A stretch of 64,000 nt of DNA from a candidate division LCP-89 bacterium (lineage in GTDB: Bacteria; Electryoneota; B3-LCP). Shown one piece after another: positions 27,205 through 36,506 of the stretch (within the stretch, counting starts at the first letter, position 1; every line of letters begins with the position of its first letter). Below the pieces are notes generated by a model. That model saw only the letters and a program-made list of their open reading frames with translations, searched no databases and was not told the origin of the DNA. A program made the translations under genes and the position numbers. Where the stretch lies: NCBI GenBank assembly GCA_025774555.1, contig JALGVT010000020.1:1-64000 (forward strand), given 5' to 3'.

Positions 27205-28224
27205 ATGCGAAAAATTAGCATTATAGCCCTGGTTATCTTCATGCTGATCCCCGGTTTATGCTGGGGACAGGCAAAAGTCGGCACTGCTGGCGTTACTTTT
27301 CTTAAAGTTGGTCTCAGCGCCAGGGCGATGGGTATGGGTGAAGCTTTCATCGGCGTGGCAGACGACGCTTCAGCGTTGTACTACAACCCCGGCGGATTAT
27401 TGCAACTCGAAAAGCCAGACCACATTTTGACTCACATTTCAATGCCGGCGGGAGTGTCGTTCGAGTATATCGGAACAGCCTGGCCCATTCCAAAAATGAA
27501 TGCGGTGGTTGGCGCGCAGGTAACTTTCTTGCATACCGATGAGATGATCGAAACGACCATTATAAGCGGTCCGAGCGGCACAGGCAGAACCTTCACAGCC
27601 TCTGATCTGGCTGCAGGAGTCACCTATTCTCAACGGTTAACCAGCAAATTCTCCGTGGGCGGCTCGGTGAAATATATTGAGGAACGGTTGGCGGATGAGA
27701 AAGCGATTGGCGTTGCCTTCGACGTCGGAACGTTCTATGATACTGGTTGGAAGAGCGTCATCATTGCCATGGCGATAACCAATTTCGGACCGGACCTTGA
27801 TTTCGTTGATTCGCCGTTCCCCATGCCGATGAATTTCAAATTCGGCGGTTCAGTCCGAGCTTATGATACTCAGCCGCACCGTGTGATAGTTGCCTTTGAA
27901 GGATCACATCCCAATGATAATCTCGAACAGTACAATCTCGGGATAGAATACGGTTATATGGAAACCGGCTTCCTGCGGATCGGTAAAAAGATTAACGGTG
28001 GCAAGCGCTATAAGTGGGATGAATACCTGGAAGATAACGATCAAGATCCCTACATTGAATATCCCGTTATAGATGAAAACGGGATGATATCTACCGATGG
28101 ACTCTGTCTCGGCGCAGGTTTGTATTTTAACCTGCCCACGATTCAATTACGCATTGATTACGCATACACGAAGATCGAGCATCTGGGTTCGATGTCGTTC
28201 TTCTCGCTTGGTATATCAAGATAA
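27205..28224 (+). CDS. PorV/PorQ-family outer-membrane beta-barrel protein
   Basis: A 339-residue barrel with a signal peptide (about 1-21). The N-terminus shows the family signature LKVGLSARAMGMGEAFIGVADDASALYYNPGGL, and the C-terminus ends on an aromatic-rich strand (MSFFSLGIS). PorV shuttles T9SS cargo from the translocon to the attachment complex, and PorQ/PorZ-type relatives help anchor cargo. Placed after a giant T9SS cargo, this may be a dedicated shuttle or an ordinary PorV paralogue. A second family member sits next to porU at 60784. GGAGCGGAAATT precedes the ATG. Confidence 0.82.
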   Translation: MRKISIIALVIFMLIPGLCWGQAKVGTAGVTFLKVGLSARAMGMGEAFIGVADDASALYYNPGGLLQLEKPDHILTHISMPAGVSFEYIGTAWPIPKMNAVVGAQVTFLHTDEMIETTIISGPSGTGRTFTASDLAAGVTYSQRLTSKFSVGGSVKYIEERLADEKAIGVAFDVGTFYDTGWKSVIIAMAITNFGPDLDFVDSPFPMPMNFKFGGSVRAYDTQPHRVIVAFEGSHPNDNLEQYNLGIEYGYMETGFLRIGKKINGGKRYKWDEYLEDNDQDPYIEYPVIDENGMISTDGLCLGAGLYFNLPTIQLRIDYAYTKIEHLGSMSFFSLGISR

Positions 28225-28304
28225 TATCTATAAAAACCGTTCCTGATGCCACAATAAACGTTTAACATAACCCCAGGATAATCACCACTTTGTGGGAGTT
28301 AAAG

Positions 28305-30560
28305 ATGTCATCTAAGCAGATACAGATAACAGTCGGTTTCGGGCTGGTTCTTTTAATAGCGCTGGCTGTCATTCAAGGGTGCGGTGAAATCACCGGCGAT
28401 TTTAACCTCAATAAGCCGCCGATAGTAGATTTCGTCAATGTCCCCGAGGACGCTCACGGTATTGACACGACGGATCATTATGGTATGCCCTTCGACGTAG
28501 TGAGTTACGGCATAGACGTCAAGATTCTGGATATGCAGGGCGCTTTGATGATCCCAAATTCAGAAAGAGTTTATGCTCTGGATGAGACGGTAATGCCACC
28601 TGATAGCACCTTCTTCGTTCGCAACGTCGATTATACAATCGACACGGTTGCCGTACTGCTGCAGGCGATAGACGGCGGCGCGCTGGAATTAGGTCAGACT
28701 TATTACATAGATTTCCAGTTTACCATCGAGAATTACTATGTCCTGTCATTTGCACCGATGATATACTGGCAAGGCAGCGATCCTGACGGATTTGTCGATC
28801 ACTACCTCTGGGCTGACGTTTCTGACGTTGATTTTATCTCTGCCTTTAGAACAGATCCTTCCGGTTACTACCAACAGCATCAGCATGAGTTGGACTGGAT
28901 CGACACAACGGCAATGAGCGCCCGCATCTACCTGTTGACTGAAGCAGGCGACACCACCGAACATGTTATCTTCATCAAAGCGGTTGATAATCTGGGCTGG
29001 GAGAGTGAGGGAATGAAGCATAAGACTTTCTTCCGCTCCAACAATCCTCCCAATAATCCTACCATTAAACCTATGGAGGTGGCGGACACGGAATTTGATC
29101 AGCACTATGTTGTGTCTGACACGCTTTTTGCGCTCGACGAGATCACGCCGCTCTGGACCGGGATAGCGTTCAACTGGCGCAGCGATGATCCTGATGATAT
29201 GGAACTCTACCAGATTCCACTGGAATTCACCTATTACCTGATAAAAACACCCGGTGACACACTCTGGGATCATAGCAATGCGGAATGGTCTGAGACCACA
29301 CAGATAGAGCTTTTCGGATTAGAGACCGGTTCTTACATCTTCTCTGTCTGGGTGCGGGATGACGGTTTGACGTTGAGTTCTGAGCCTGCAATAATTGAAT
29401 TCGATGTCATAAAACCAACCCTTGACAAACATATCCTGCTGATAGATGAGACCAAGGATTCCGGTCCTTTCGAAGCGCCCGGCGCTGATATAACGACCTT
29501 TTACCTCGATCTTTTAGCTTCACTTGAAGGGACGCTTGATTACGACAACTACGTCATGGATGGAGTTGACGTTAGATTGTATGATAATTCCGGCTCGCTA
29601 ACTTCTGATGATATTCCCATGGCGCTGATTGGTCAATATAAGTTGGTAGTTATCTTTGCAGATGATCATGCTAATGCGAATTCTGATTATATCATCAATA
29701 GAAACGACATTCTCGCCGACTACCTCGACATAGGAGGCAGATTGTGGTTCATTGGCAGGCACAATTTAGCCGGAGAATTAGGAACGAACAGTGGTCCGGT
29801 ACCTACTGGAGCGAATCCGCTGCCCTCTTTCATCGCTAATTATTTGCAGGTTGAAACAGGATATGCCGCCGACCGGCTTGCTCCCGGACAGACCATTGAG
29901 TTCACCGGCGCTATTCCAGTTCTGCAAGATGAATTCGACGAAATCAACGTAGATCCTTCAAAAGTGGCGTTGATTCCCGATCCTCAGAATGCCGACAGCA
30001 CGATTTTGATGGATATCGACTGGTACACTCGTTCTGACGAGGCGACCACGCTTTACACCTTTAATTCAAATACCGCGGATACTGCTGTAACCAATCCTTA
30101 CATCTACAACGAAGATTCACAGGTGTTAGCCGGCGCGACACAGGAGCGCTGCAACATTATGCCGCTTCATCCCGGAATCCTCGATGTGTATCGCATTGAG
30201 AACGCTACAAAAAGCGTGCTTGGAACAATTGAGAGTTGGACGTCTGATACAATCCGCGTCAGCTACCAGAGCGAACCGTGGGATGACAGCGATGTGCTTC
30301 TCGTTGATTACAAGTACGATCCCATTTCTGAAAAACACTTGAAGCCGGTTGCTATCCGTTACGAATCACGCCCGAGAGTGCTGACGACAACTGAGATAAA
30401 CGGCGTTGAGTTCACCTACTATACTTATACTTTAGGATACCGCACTTCGCTCTTTGGTTTTCCACTTTACTTCATGGATAATTCCAATGGCGAAGTTGAA
30501 TCCGTAGCGCGGGCAATGTTGAACTGGTTCTTCTACCCGACGCTGCACTGGCAGCTCTAA
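28305..30560 (+). CDS. Lipoprotein with Ig-like and glutamine-amidotransferase-like domains
   Basis: A 751-residue predicted lipoprotein (signal ending IQGC). The N-terminal half contains Ig/FN3-like beta domains (LSFAPMIYWQGSDPDG; NNPPNNPTI). At about 375-530 is an alpha/beta segment (HILLIDETKDSG, YKLVVIFADD, LADYLDIGGRLWFIG) resembling the class I glutamine-amidotransferase-like fold found in many FCB surface proteins. I see no convincing catalytic Cys. The ORF track starts at TTG 28290, but GGGAG six bases before the ATG at 28305 supports the shorter form. It is the last gene of the block; a strong terminator lies just after its stop codon. Function unknown. Confidence 0.65.
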   Translation: MSSKQIQITVGFGLVLLIALAVIQGCGEITGDFNLNKPPIVDFVNVPEDAHGIDTTDHYGMPFDVVSYGIDVKILDMQGALMIPNSERVYALDETVMPPDSTFFVRNVDYTIDTVAVLLQAIDGGALELGQTYYIDFQFTIENYYVLSFAPMIYWQGSDPDGFVDHYLWADVSDVDFISAFRTDPSGYYQQHQHELDWIDTTAMSARIYLLTEAGDTTEHVIFIKAVDNLGWESEGMKHKTFFRSNNPPNNPTIKPMEVADTEFDQHYVVSDTLFALDEITPLWTGIAFNWRSDDPDDMELYQIPLEFTYYLIKTPGDTLWDHSNAEWSETTQIELFGLETGSYIFSVWVRDDGLTLSSEPAIIEFDVIKPTLDKHILLIDETKDSGPFEAPGADITTFYLDLLASLEGTLDYDNYVMDGVDVRLYDNSGSLTSDDIPMALIGQYKLVVIFADDHANANSDYIINRNDILADYLDIGGRLWFIGRHNLAGELGTNSGPVPTGANPLPSFIANYLQVETGYAADRLAPGQTIEFTGAIPVLQDEFDEINVDPSKVALIPDPQNADSTILMDIDWYTRSDEATTLYTFNSNTADTAVTNPYIYNEDSQVLAGATQERCNIMPLHPGILDVYRIENATKSVLGTIESWTSDTIRVSYQSEPWDDSDVLLVDYKYDPISEKHLKPVAIRYESRPRVLTTTEINGVEFTYYTYTLGYRTSLFGFPLYFMDNSNGEVESVARAMLNWFFYPTLHWQL

Positions 30561-30565
30561 GAGAG

Positions 30566-32464
30566 ATGATAGATAAGCTGCGAAGAGACCGGCGTTATGT
30601 CCGGTCTCTTCTGTTTTTAGTATTCACTGCTTCAATACTTGCCTGGGCGGCGAACTTCCTTTCCGCTGGATTTCCCTGGGGTGTCGATGACGGCGTTAAG
30701 CGTGTGACGGCGCGACAATTTACCTCGACAGGATTTAAATCCTGCTTGATTATACCTTCTGATAATTCCTTCAGTGAAGATTTTTTCCCCATAGCTGAAC
30801 CGTATGTCGAGCCGACCACAGGCGGATTTCGCTCTATCTTTCCATCATTCTTTCCGGCTCTCGGCGGGATTTTCTTCGCGCTGTTCGGTTATTTCGGTTT
30901 CTACCTGTTACCAGCGTTCAGCTTGATGGCGTTGTTGGCGCTTTTCAGTGGAAGATTTCTTAAGGCTGAGCCGATAAGCATTAAAACCTGGAGCATCCTG
31001 ATACTCGCCGGTCCGCTTCTCTTTTACGGCATGACCTTCTGGGAGCATGCGTTTGCTCTGCTTATGACTATACCGGTCGTCTATGCCTTATCGAAAAAAG
31101 AGGTGCCTCTTTCCAGATGGCTTATTGCAGGTATATCCTTCGGTCTGGCGGTGTATTTAAGACCTGAGACAGCATTAATGTTTCCGATTGCTGCAGCTAT
31201 TATAGTCCTGAGAATCCCCAGAGAAATCAAGGCGGCTGGAGTATTGACGGCAGGTGTTATAGCATCGTTATCATTTGCTGGACTGTTCGAGTATTACGCT
31301 ACGGGGACTTTCCTTCCAGAGCAGATTTTTTTTAACCTTGGACTTTCGCTGGAATCATTTAATTTATCAGGCAGAGTACGGAGTCTGTTCCTGTTTATTT
31401 TTAACTTTCCCGGTTATCCGAAGCTGGCTTTGATGGTGTTAATCAGCCTTGTGGTTCTTGCGCTTATCACCAGAAAATGGCTAATTGCTGCATTGGGTAT
31501 TCCTATCCTGAGCATAGTGGCGCTCGTGCAGGCATATACAGGCGAATCCGCCTTCGCGATTACAGCATCCAGTCAGGGTCTGTTTTTCGCTTTCCCCTGG
31601 ATAATTATCAGTTTGATTCCCGTAAAAGGCGTTAAAAAACTTGATAACCCCTATTTTATACTGGGGTGGTGCTTCATTATTTTCGCTTATCTGTTCGGAC
31701 CTGATAGCGCCGGTATGCATTGGGGACCACGCTTTATTTTTCCCGCGCTGATACCGCTGGTGTGCTATTCTGTTTCAGTCCTGAAGTCGCTGCCACCTGC
31801 ACAAGTGAAATGGTTCATGATCGTATCTGGCACGGCGGTTCTTTTAAATGCTGCTGTTTCGGTACAGGCTTTGTCAGAAAGAGGAAGAGTCTTACATGAA
31901 GTGGACAACCTCATTCGAGATTCAGGAAGCGAAATCCTGATCCTCGACCGGTGGCATCAGGGCGCAGATATGGAGCCGTTATGGGGGAAAATGGATATCG
32001 GCTGGGCACAGGTTGATGGAGACCGTGAAGAGCTGTTAGTCGCGCTTGAAGAGCGCGCATATAGTGGTGGGATATGCTGGATTCAGTCCGGTGATGAATA
32101 CGATCTGGAGAAGTATCCGGTGATTGTTGAATCATCTGACGAGCTGCCTTCGTATGCAGGTTGGGGAGGAAATCTGCATCTGGTTTATCTGGCTGGATTG
32201 GACGACTTGCGCTGGGGGAATCTGTACTGGCATACTGGGCTCAGGCGCGCTGAGACTGGACAGCTCAGCGAAGCATTGGAATATCTGCAGAAAGCGGCGG
32301 CTATTTTCCCTGCGAGCGCGGACATTTATTATAATTTAGCGGTCTGTTATGGACAGATGGGACATACCCGGAAAGCTATCTCGCAACTCAAGGAAGCCTT
32401 AAAGTTGAATCCAGCGCACACTGCAGCGAGAGTATTAGCGAGAAGGCTGGGTATCATCCCATGA
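30566..32464 (+). CDS. GT-C-like polytopic membrane protein with C-terminal TPRs
   Basis: A 632-residue inner-membrane protein with about 11-12 helices (1-430), then a soluble part ending in two TPR units (about 555-625, ALEYLQKAAAIFPASADIYYNLA and following). The first extracytoplasmic loop has acidic residues (WGVDDGVKR) and an FPSFFPALGGI element, as in GT-C glycosyltransferases (ArnT/PMT type) that use lipid-linked sugars, but the match is weaker than in the two genes on the opposite strand. The ATG is 6 nt after the previous stop. A perfect intrinsic terminator lies inside codons 6-18. The 3' end overlaps the convergent GT39 gene by 30 bp. Confidence 0.65.
   Translation: MIDKLRRDRRYVRSLLFLVFTASILAWAANFLSAGFPWGVDDGVKRVTARQFTSTGFKSCLIIPSDNSFSEDFFPIAEPYVEPTTGGFRSIFPSFFPALGGIFFALFGYFGFYLLPAFSLMALLALFSGRFLKAEPISIKTWSILILAGPLLFYGMTFWEHAFALLMTIPVVYALSKKEVPLSRWLIAGISFGLAVYLRPETALMFPIAAAIIVLRIPREIKAAGVLTAGVIASLSFAGLFEYYATGTFLPEQIFFNLGLSLESFNLSGRVRSLFLFIFNFPGYPKLALMVLISLVVLALITRKWLIAALGIPILSIVALVQAYTGESAFAITASSQGLFFAFPWIIISLIPVKGVKKLDNPYFILGWCFIIFAYLFGPDSAGMHWGPRFIFPALIPLVCYSVSVLKSLPPAQVKWFMIVSGTAVLLNAAVSVQALSERGRVLHEVDNLIRDSGSEILILDRWHQGADMEPLWGKMDIGWAQVDGDREELLVALEERAYSGGICWIQSGDEYDLEKYPVIVESSDELPSYAGWGGNLHLVYLAGLDDLRWGNLYWHTGLRRAETGQLSEALEYLQKAAAIFPASADIYYNLAVCYGQMGHTRKAISQLKEALKLNPAHTAARVLARRLGIIP
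30583..30618 (+). terminator. Strong intrinsic terminator embedded in the start of the GT-C gene
   Basis: AAGAGACCGG (30583-30592) and CCGGTCTCTT (30601-30610) form a perfect 10-bp stem with an 8-nt loop, followed by CTGTTTTT. It begins 22 nt after the stop of the preceding lipoprotein gene and 17 nt inside the next reading frame. It should end most transcription from the TonB block, or act as an attenuator for the GT-C gene. Confidence 0.75.
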
Positions 32465-34390
32465 ACTGCTCTTGAGCTGCATCAGTAATTGCTGTGCTTC
32501 AGAGAAGTCAGGTGATATTTCTATGGCTCTCTCTAAAAATTCAAGCGCTCGGTCCAGATAACCCAGTCGTCCCATGGCTAAGGCATAGTTATAGTGATAC
32601 AAGGCATTATCCCCGTTATGCTGAATCGCTCTGAAGAAAATCACCGCCGCTTCTGAAATTCGGTTCTCTGCCGCTTTTGTCAATCCCTGCTTGAATAGGC
32701 TCTCTGCCAGATTGATCCTGGCGTCCGAAAAATAAGGTTGCAGATTTAGCGCTTCTTCGTAATATTTCTGTGCCAACTCATATTGTCCTGCCTCGAATTT
32801 GAGCACACCCAGGTTATTTAAAGCCATAGCATTTTCTGGATTGATAGCCAGCTCTAGTAAGTACTCACTCTCTGCCTTTTTAAGATCACCTTCACGATAG
32901 GCGGCAACTCCCAGATTGAGATGAACGAGAGGATAATCGGGGTCGTATTTCAGCGCCCAATTATACGCCTTTTCAGCTCCGGCGAGATCGCCTTTTTTCA
33001 TGAAGGCATTGCCCAGGCTGAAGTGTGCATGCGGGGCGTTGCTCTCTGCGAAATTATAGGGGCTGACGTTGACGAAAGCGAAAAGCACGGCCAAGACCGC
33101 GAGATCTATCAGATTTGTGCGCTTGAATAAGTTTTTTTTATTATCCAACAGATAGGTTATTGAAATTCCAGTCATGATTAGCAGGAAGGGGACGACTGGA
33201 ATGCGGAATCTTGCGGTGACAAAAAAGGCAATAACGCCCAGCATATACATTGGCACAATCCAGATGAACCAACCCGGGAGCAGCTTTTTTCTGCTACTCA
33301 ACCAGAAACCGAACAGACCCAATGGAGCGACCAGCCAGAATCCGAAAAAGCGCAGGTAAGGCATGATCAGTGTTTCGCTCTCGAAGAAGTATAAGTCGCG
33401 GTTATTACTTATTTCCAGGCGGTTCCAGAAAGCGGTGAACTTGCGGAGGGTCAATTTAAGAGCTTCCCAAGGGTGACCAGAAATGAACTGACAACCCTTA
33501 CGATAGAAATAACTGCTGACTTCAGATGGTTTTAATACTCTGCCTTCTGCCTGATAGGCGAGCATGGACGCCGCGGGCACTTCCCAGTTAGATCCCATCC
33601 CCGGAAGATGCGAGTGCAGTCCATCGGATTCGGTGTTGTTGCCAATATAGAAATTCACTCCGCCGGAAGTAGCCACCAGAACAAAATCACCTCCCTGAAA
33701 GGCGTTATGCCAGGTGACCGGCAGGATCGGGATTAAAAGACCGCAGAACAGCGCGAAACTGCGGATCAGCTTCCCGACAGTCGTTTCCTGAGCGCCGATT
33801 TCATGCTTCATTAAGAGAATATCAATAAGGAATATCGGCGTCAAAATGAGGGCGCTCGGACGAGTAATAACAGCCAGCCCCAGAAGGAATCCGGGTAAAA
33901 GGAGATATGTGAGCTTCTTTTTTGCGCGGGTTTTCGCGTATGCCAGGCAGGTGGACAACAGCAGTGGAACGAATAGAGTTTCAACCAGCAGTTCCCCGTC
34001 GAAATATATCAGCATGCCGTATAAAGCAGAACCAACGCCTGCCATCAGGGCGACACTGCGCCGTTTGGTCAATTCTAAGCCGAGGAGGAAAGTCAGGATG
34101 GCAGTAGCTGTTCCCAGGAGGGTTTGCGCCAGCCTCGCGGCGAAGTAGCTTTCGTTGGTCAGGTGATATATAAAAGCGAGAAAATAGGAGTAGAGGGGCG
34201 CTCTGAAAAAGGGTCCTTCGTGACCGATGCCTTTTTCAATAATATTGCGCGCCCAGGCGTCATGAAATTCAGCATCCACGATGGGCGATTCAAAAAAGGG
34301 CGTGCCTGCTAACTGGCTGACATAGATCAGCCTGACCAGAAAAGCTAATCCTCCTACGAGCGCGACGTCAACAATACTAACCCTTTTCAT
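32435..34390 (-). CDS. GT39 (PMT/ArnT-like) glycosyltransferase fused to TPR repeats
   Basis: A 651-residue membrane protein. About 11 helices (1-440) carry GT39/PMT_2 features: acidic residues in the first periplasmic loop (IVDAEFHDAWARN) and the FFRAPLYSYFLA element, plus TRPSAL in the middle. The C-terminal 190 residues are at least four TPRs (AHFSLGNAFMKKGDLAGAEKAY and following). The family moves a sugar from a polyprenyl-phosphate donor to a protein or lipid outside the membrane. A TPR tail after a GT-C core is also seen in eukaryotic TMTC O-mannosyltransferases. It is about 60-70% similar by eye to the next gene upstream, a tandem duplicate. It overlaps the convergent gene by 30 bp. 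Confidence 0.8.
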   Translation of the reverse strand: MKRVSIVDVALVGGLAFLVRLIYVSQLAGTPFFESPIVDAEFHDAWARNIIEKGIGHEGPFFRAPLYSYFLAFIYHLTNESYFAARLAQTLLGTATAILTFLLGLELTKRRSVALMAGVGSALYGMLIYFDGELLVETLFVPLLLSTCLAYAKTRAKKKLTYLLLPGFLLGLAVITRPSALILTPIFLIDILLMKHEIGAQETTVGKLIRSFALFCGLLIPILPVTWHNAFQGGDFVLVATSGGVNFYIGNNTESDGLHSHLPGMGSNWEVPAASMLAYQAEGRVLKPSEVSSYFYRKGCQFISGHPWEALKLTLRKFTAFWNRLEISNNRDLYFFESETLIMPYLRFFGFWLVAPLGLFGFWLSSRKKLLPGWFIWIVPMYMLGVIAFFVTARFRIPVVPFLLIMTGISITYLLDNKKNLFKRTNLIDLAVLAVLFAFVNVSPYNFAESNAPHAHFSLGNAFMKKGDLAGAEKAYNWALKYDPDYPLVHLNLGVAAYREGDLKKAESEYLLELAINPENAMALNNLGVLKFEAGQYELAQKYYEEALNLQPYFSDARINLAESLFKQGLTKAAENRISEAAVIFFRAIQHNGDNALYHYNYALAMGRLGYLDRALEFLERAIEISPDFSEAQQLLMQLKSSSWDDTQPSR

Positions 34391-34463
34391 AGGAATTGAA
34401 AACCTCTATAATCAATATTCACTTTGCGATTCAGTATATTGTTTATTTTCGGTTCTGGGCAGA

Positions 34464-36494
34464 TCAGGGATTTGCGTTTGTGCCGTCAGATGAAGCCTGT
34501 CCGGTGATCATCTGATAGAGATTCTTTGCCGGTTCATAGTTGGGGTCGATTTGCAGCGATTTCTGCAGTTGTGCCATCGCCGCGTCTTGATAACCCAGAC
34601 GTCCCAGAGTCAGCGCGAAATTGAAGAAATAGTGGGCTTTGCTATCGTCTAACTCACAGGCGCGCTGGAAATAGCCGGCAGCCTGTTCGGTTTCTCCAGC
34701 ATTAGCTTTCTCCAGTCCCATATTAAAAATGCTCTCTGCGAGATTTACCGCTGCTCCTGCGAAATTGGGCTGCAGATTATAAGCTTTATCATAGTACTGC
34801 ATCGCTTCTTCCAGCTTGCCCTCTTCAAATCTCAGCGCGCCGAGGTTGTTCAATGCCATGGCATCGTTAGGATTTACTTCAAGCTCTTTTAAGTATTCCT
34901 CTTCTGCCTTCCTGGGATCACCCTGTTTATAGGCGATCATTCCGAGGTTTAAATGAGCTAATCCGTAGTTGGGATTCTCTTCAAGAGTCTTGATGTATTC
35001 ACCTTTGGCGGCTTTTAAATCTCCTGAAGTCATGTGGACGCCGGCGAGGCTGAAATGCGAATGCGCCGCATCGACCTGGAACTCGATCAAGTTGCTATTA
35101 ACGAAGATCCCCAACCCGATAAGAATGGCGATCAGGACGAGCTTATCTCTGCGGGTTGCGCCAGGTTCGCGGCTCAGGAGTTGCATGATTGCAACTCCTG
35201 ACATTATCAGCAGTAGCGGAATAAGAGGCGTGCGGAAACGCGCCGTGACGAAGAAGGCGATGACGCTTAAGGTGTACACCGGGATAGACCAGATGAACCA
35301 GCCAGGCAGCAGTTTTTTCCTCCAGCTCAGCCACCAGCCGAGAAGTCCTAAAGGAGCGAGCAGCCAGAAGCCCAAAACTCTCAACAGGGGCATTATCCAA
35401 GTTTCTCCTTTGAAGAAGTATAAATCGCGGTTATTGGCGATTTCGCGATGATTCCAGAATGCGTAGAACTTTTTCACCATCAGCTTAGCCCAGTCCAGGG
35501 GCATGTTGACGATATACTGTCTGCCTAACTTATAGTAATAGCTGCTGACTTCGGATGGTTTCAGTAATCTGCCTTCCGCCTGGTACGCCAGTTGTGATGC
35601 GGAAGGGACATCCCAATTGGGACCCAAGCCGGGAATATACGAATGAAGTCCATCAGATTTGGAGTTGTTGCCGATGTAGAAGTTGAATCCTCCCTGACTG
35701 GAGATCAGCACCATATCGTTTCCCCGGATGACGTTATGCAGCGTAACCGGCAGGATAGGGAGGAGGCAGCCTATGAGCAGCAACAATCCGGCGATGGATC
35801 TTTTAAGCAGGGGGAGTTCAGATCCGGATTCTCCTTTCAGCGTGAACAGATCTATGAGGAATATGGGCAGGATAACCAGGGCGTTGGGGCGGGTGATAAC
35901 TGCCAATCCAAGCAGGAGTCCCGGTATTAAAAGATGCCAGTCTTTACCGCTATTGCGAGTTCGGTGATACGCCAGCAAGGCGGCTAATAGAAGAGGTATA
36001 AAGAGTGTTTCCAGAAGCAATTCTCCATCGAAATAGACCAGCATGCCGTACAGAGCCGAGCCGACACCCGCAATCAAAGCGATAGCTCTTTTCCTGGTCA
36101 AAGAGAGAGCCAGAAGATATGCTAAGACGGCGGTTATCATTCCGAGGAACGCTTGCGGCAGCCTGGAAGGGTAGCTTTCGCCTCCGGTTAGCATATAGAC
36201 CGCGCCGAGAAAATATGGATATAGGGGCGCCCGGAAGTAGACACCGTCAAATCCGGTGTTCATTCGCAACAGCTCCAGTACCCGGTTGTCATGGTACCGT
36301 TCTATGGATTTTTCGCCCTGTTTGCTGATTTCCATGTCATTGAGAGATCTCGCCCAGGTATCGTGGTATGATGTGTCGAACCAGATGGGAGTATCGAAGA
36401 AAGGCGTGTGTGCCAGTTGACCGATGTAAACTACTCTCACAGCAAGGGCTAAGACGGCTACTATCAGCAGGTCGATGAGAATATTTCTTTTCAT
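34464..36494 (-). CDS. GT39 (PMT/ArnT-like) glycosyltransferase fused to TPR repeats, paralogue
   Basis: A 676-residue paralogue of the gene at 32435 with the same layout. A GT-C core has a longer first loop (WFDTSYHDTWARSL, then YFRAPLYPYFLG), conserved LYGMLVYFDGELLLETLF and ITRPNAL segments, and then a TPR region (about 480-660) with YGLAHLNLGMIAYKQGD-type repeats. The insertion near 50-75 is the main length difference from its neighbour. AGGAGAAATA before the ATG is a good ribosome-binding site. It starts 12 nt after the metalloenzyme gene, so the two are co-transcribed; the second GT39 follows after 73 nt. A protein O-glycosylation role is plausible given the many exported proteins here. 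Confidence 0.8.
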   Translation of the reverse strand: MKRNILIDLLIVAVLALAVRVVYIGQLAHTPFFDTPIWFDTSYHDTWARSLNDMEISKQGEKSIERYHDNRVLELLRMNTGFDGVYFRAPLYPYFLGAVYMLTGGESYPSRLPQAFLGMITAVLAYLLALSLTRKRAIALIAGVGSALYGMLVYFDGELLLETLFIPLLLAALLAYHRTRNSGKDWHLLIPGLLLGLAVITRPNALVILPIFLIDLFTLKGESGSELPLLKRSIAGLLLLIGCLLPILPVTLHNVIRGNDMVLISSQGGFNFYIGNNSKSDGLHSYIPGLGPNWDVPSASQLAYQAEGRLLKPSEVSSYYYKLGRQYIVNMPLDWAKLMVKKFYAFWNHREIANNRDLYFFKGETWIMPLLRVLGFWLLAPLGLLGWWLSWRKKLLPGWFIWSIPVYTLSVIAFFVTARFRTPLIPLLLIMSGVAIMQLLSREPGATRRDKLVLIAILIGLGIFVNSNLIEFQVDAAHSHFSLAGVHMTSGDLKAAKGEYIKTLEENPNYGLAHLNLGMIAYKQGDPRKAEEEYLKELEVNPNDAMALNNLGALRFEEGKLEEAMQYYDKAYNLQPNFAGAAVNLAESIFNMGLEKANAGETEQAAGYFQRACELDDSKAHYFFNFALTLGRLGYQDAAMAQLQKSLQIDPNYEPAKNLYQMITGQASSDGTNANP

Positions 36495-36506
36495 TATTTC
36501 TCCTAC

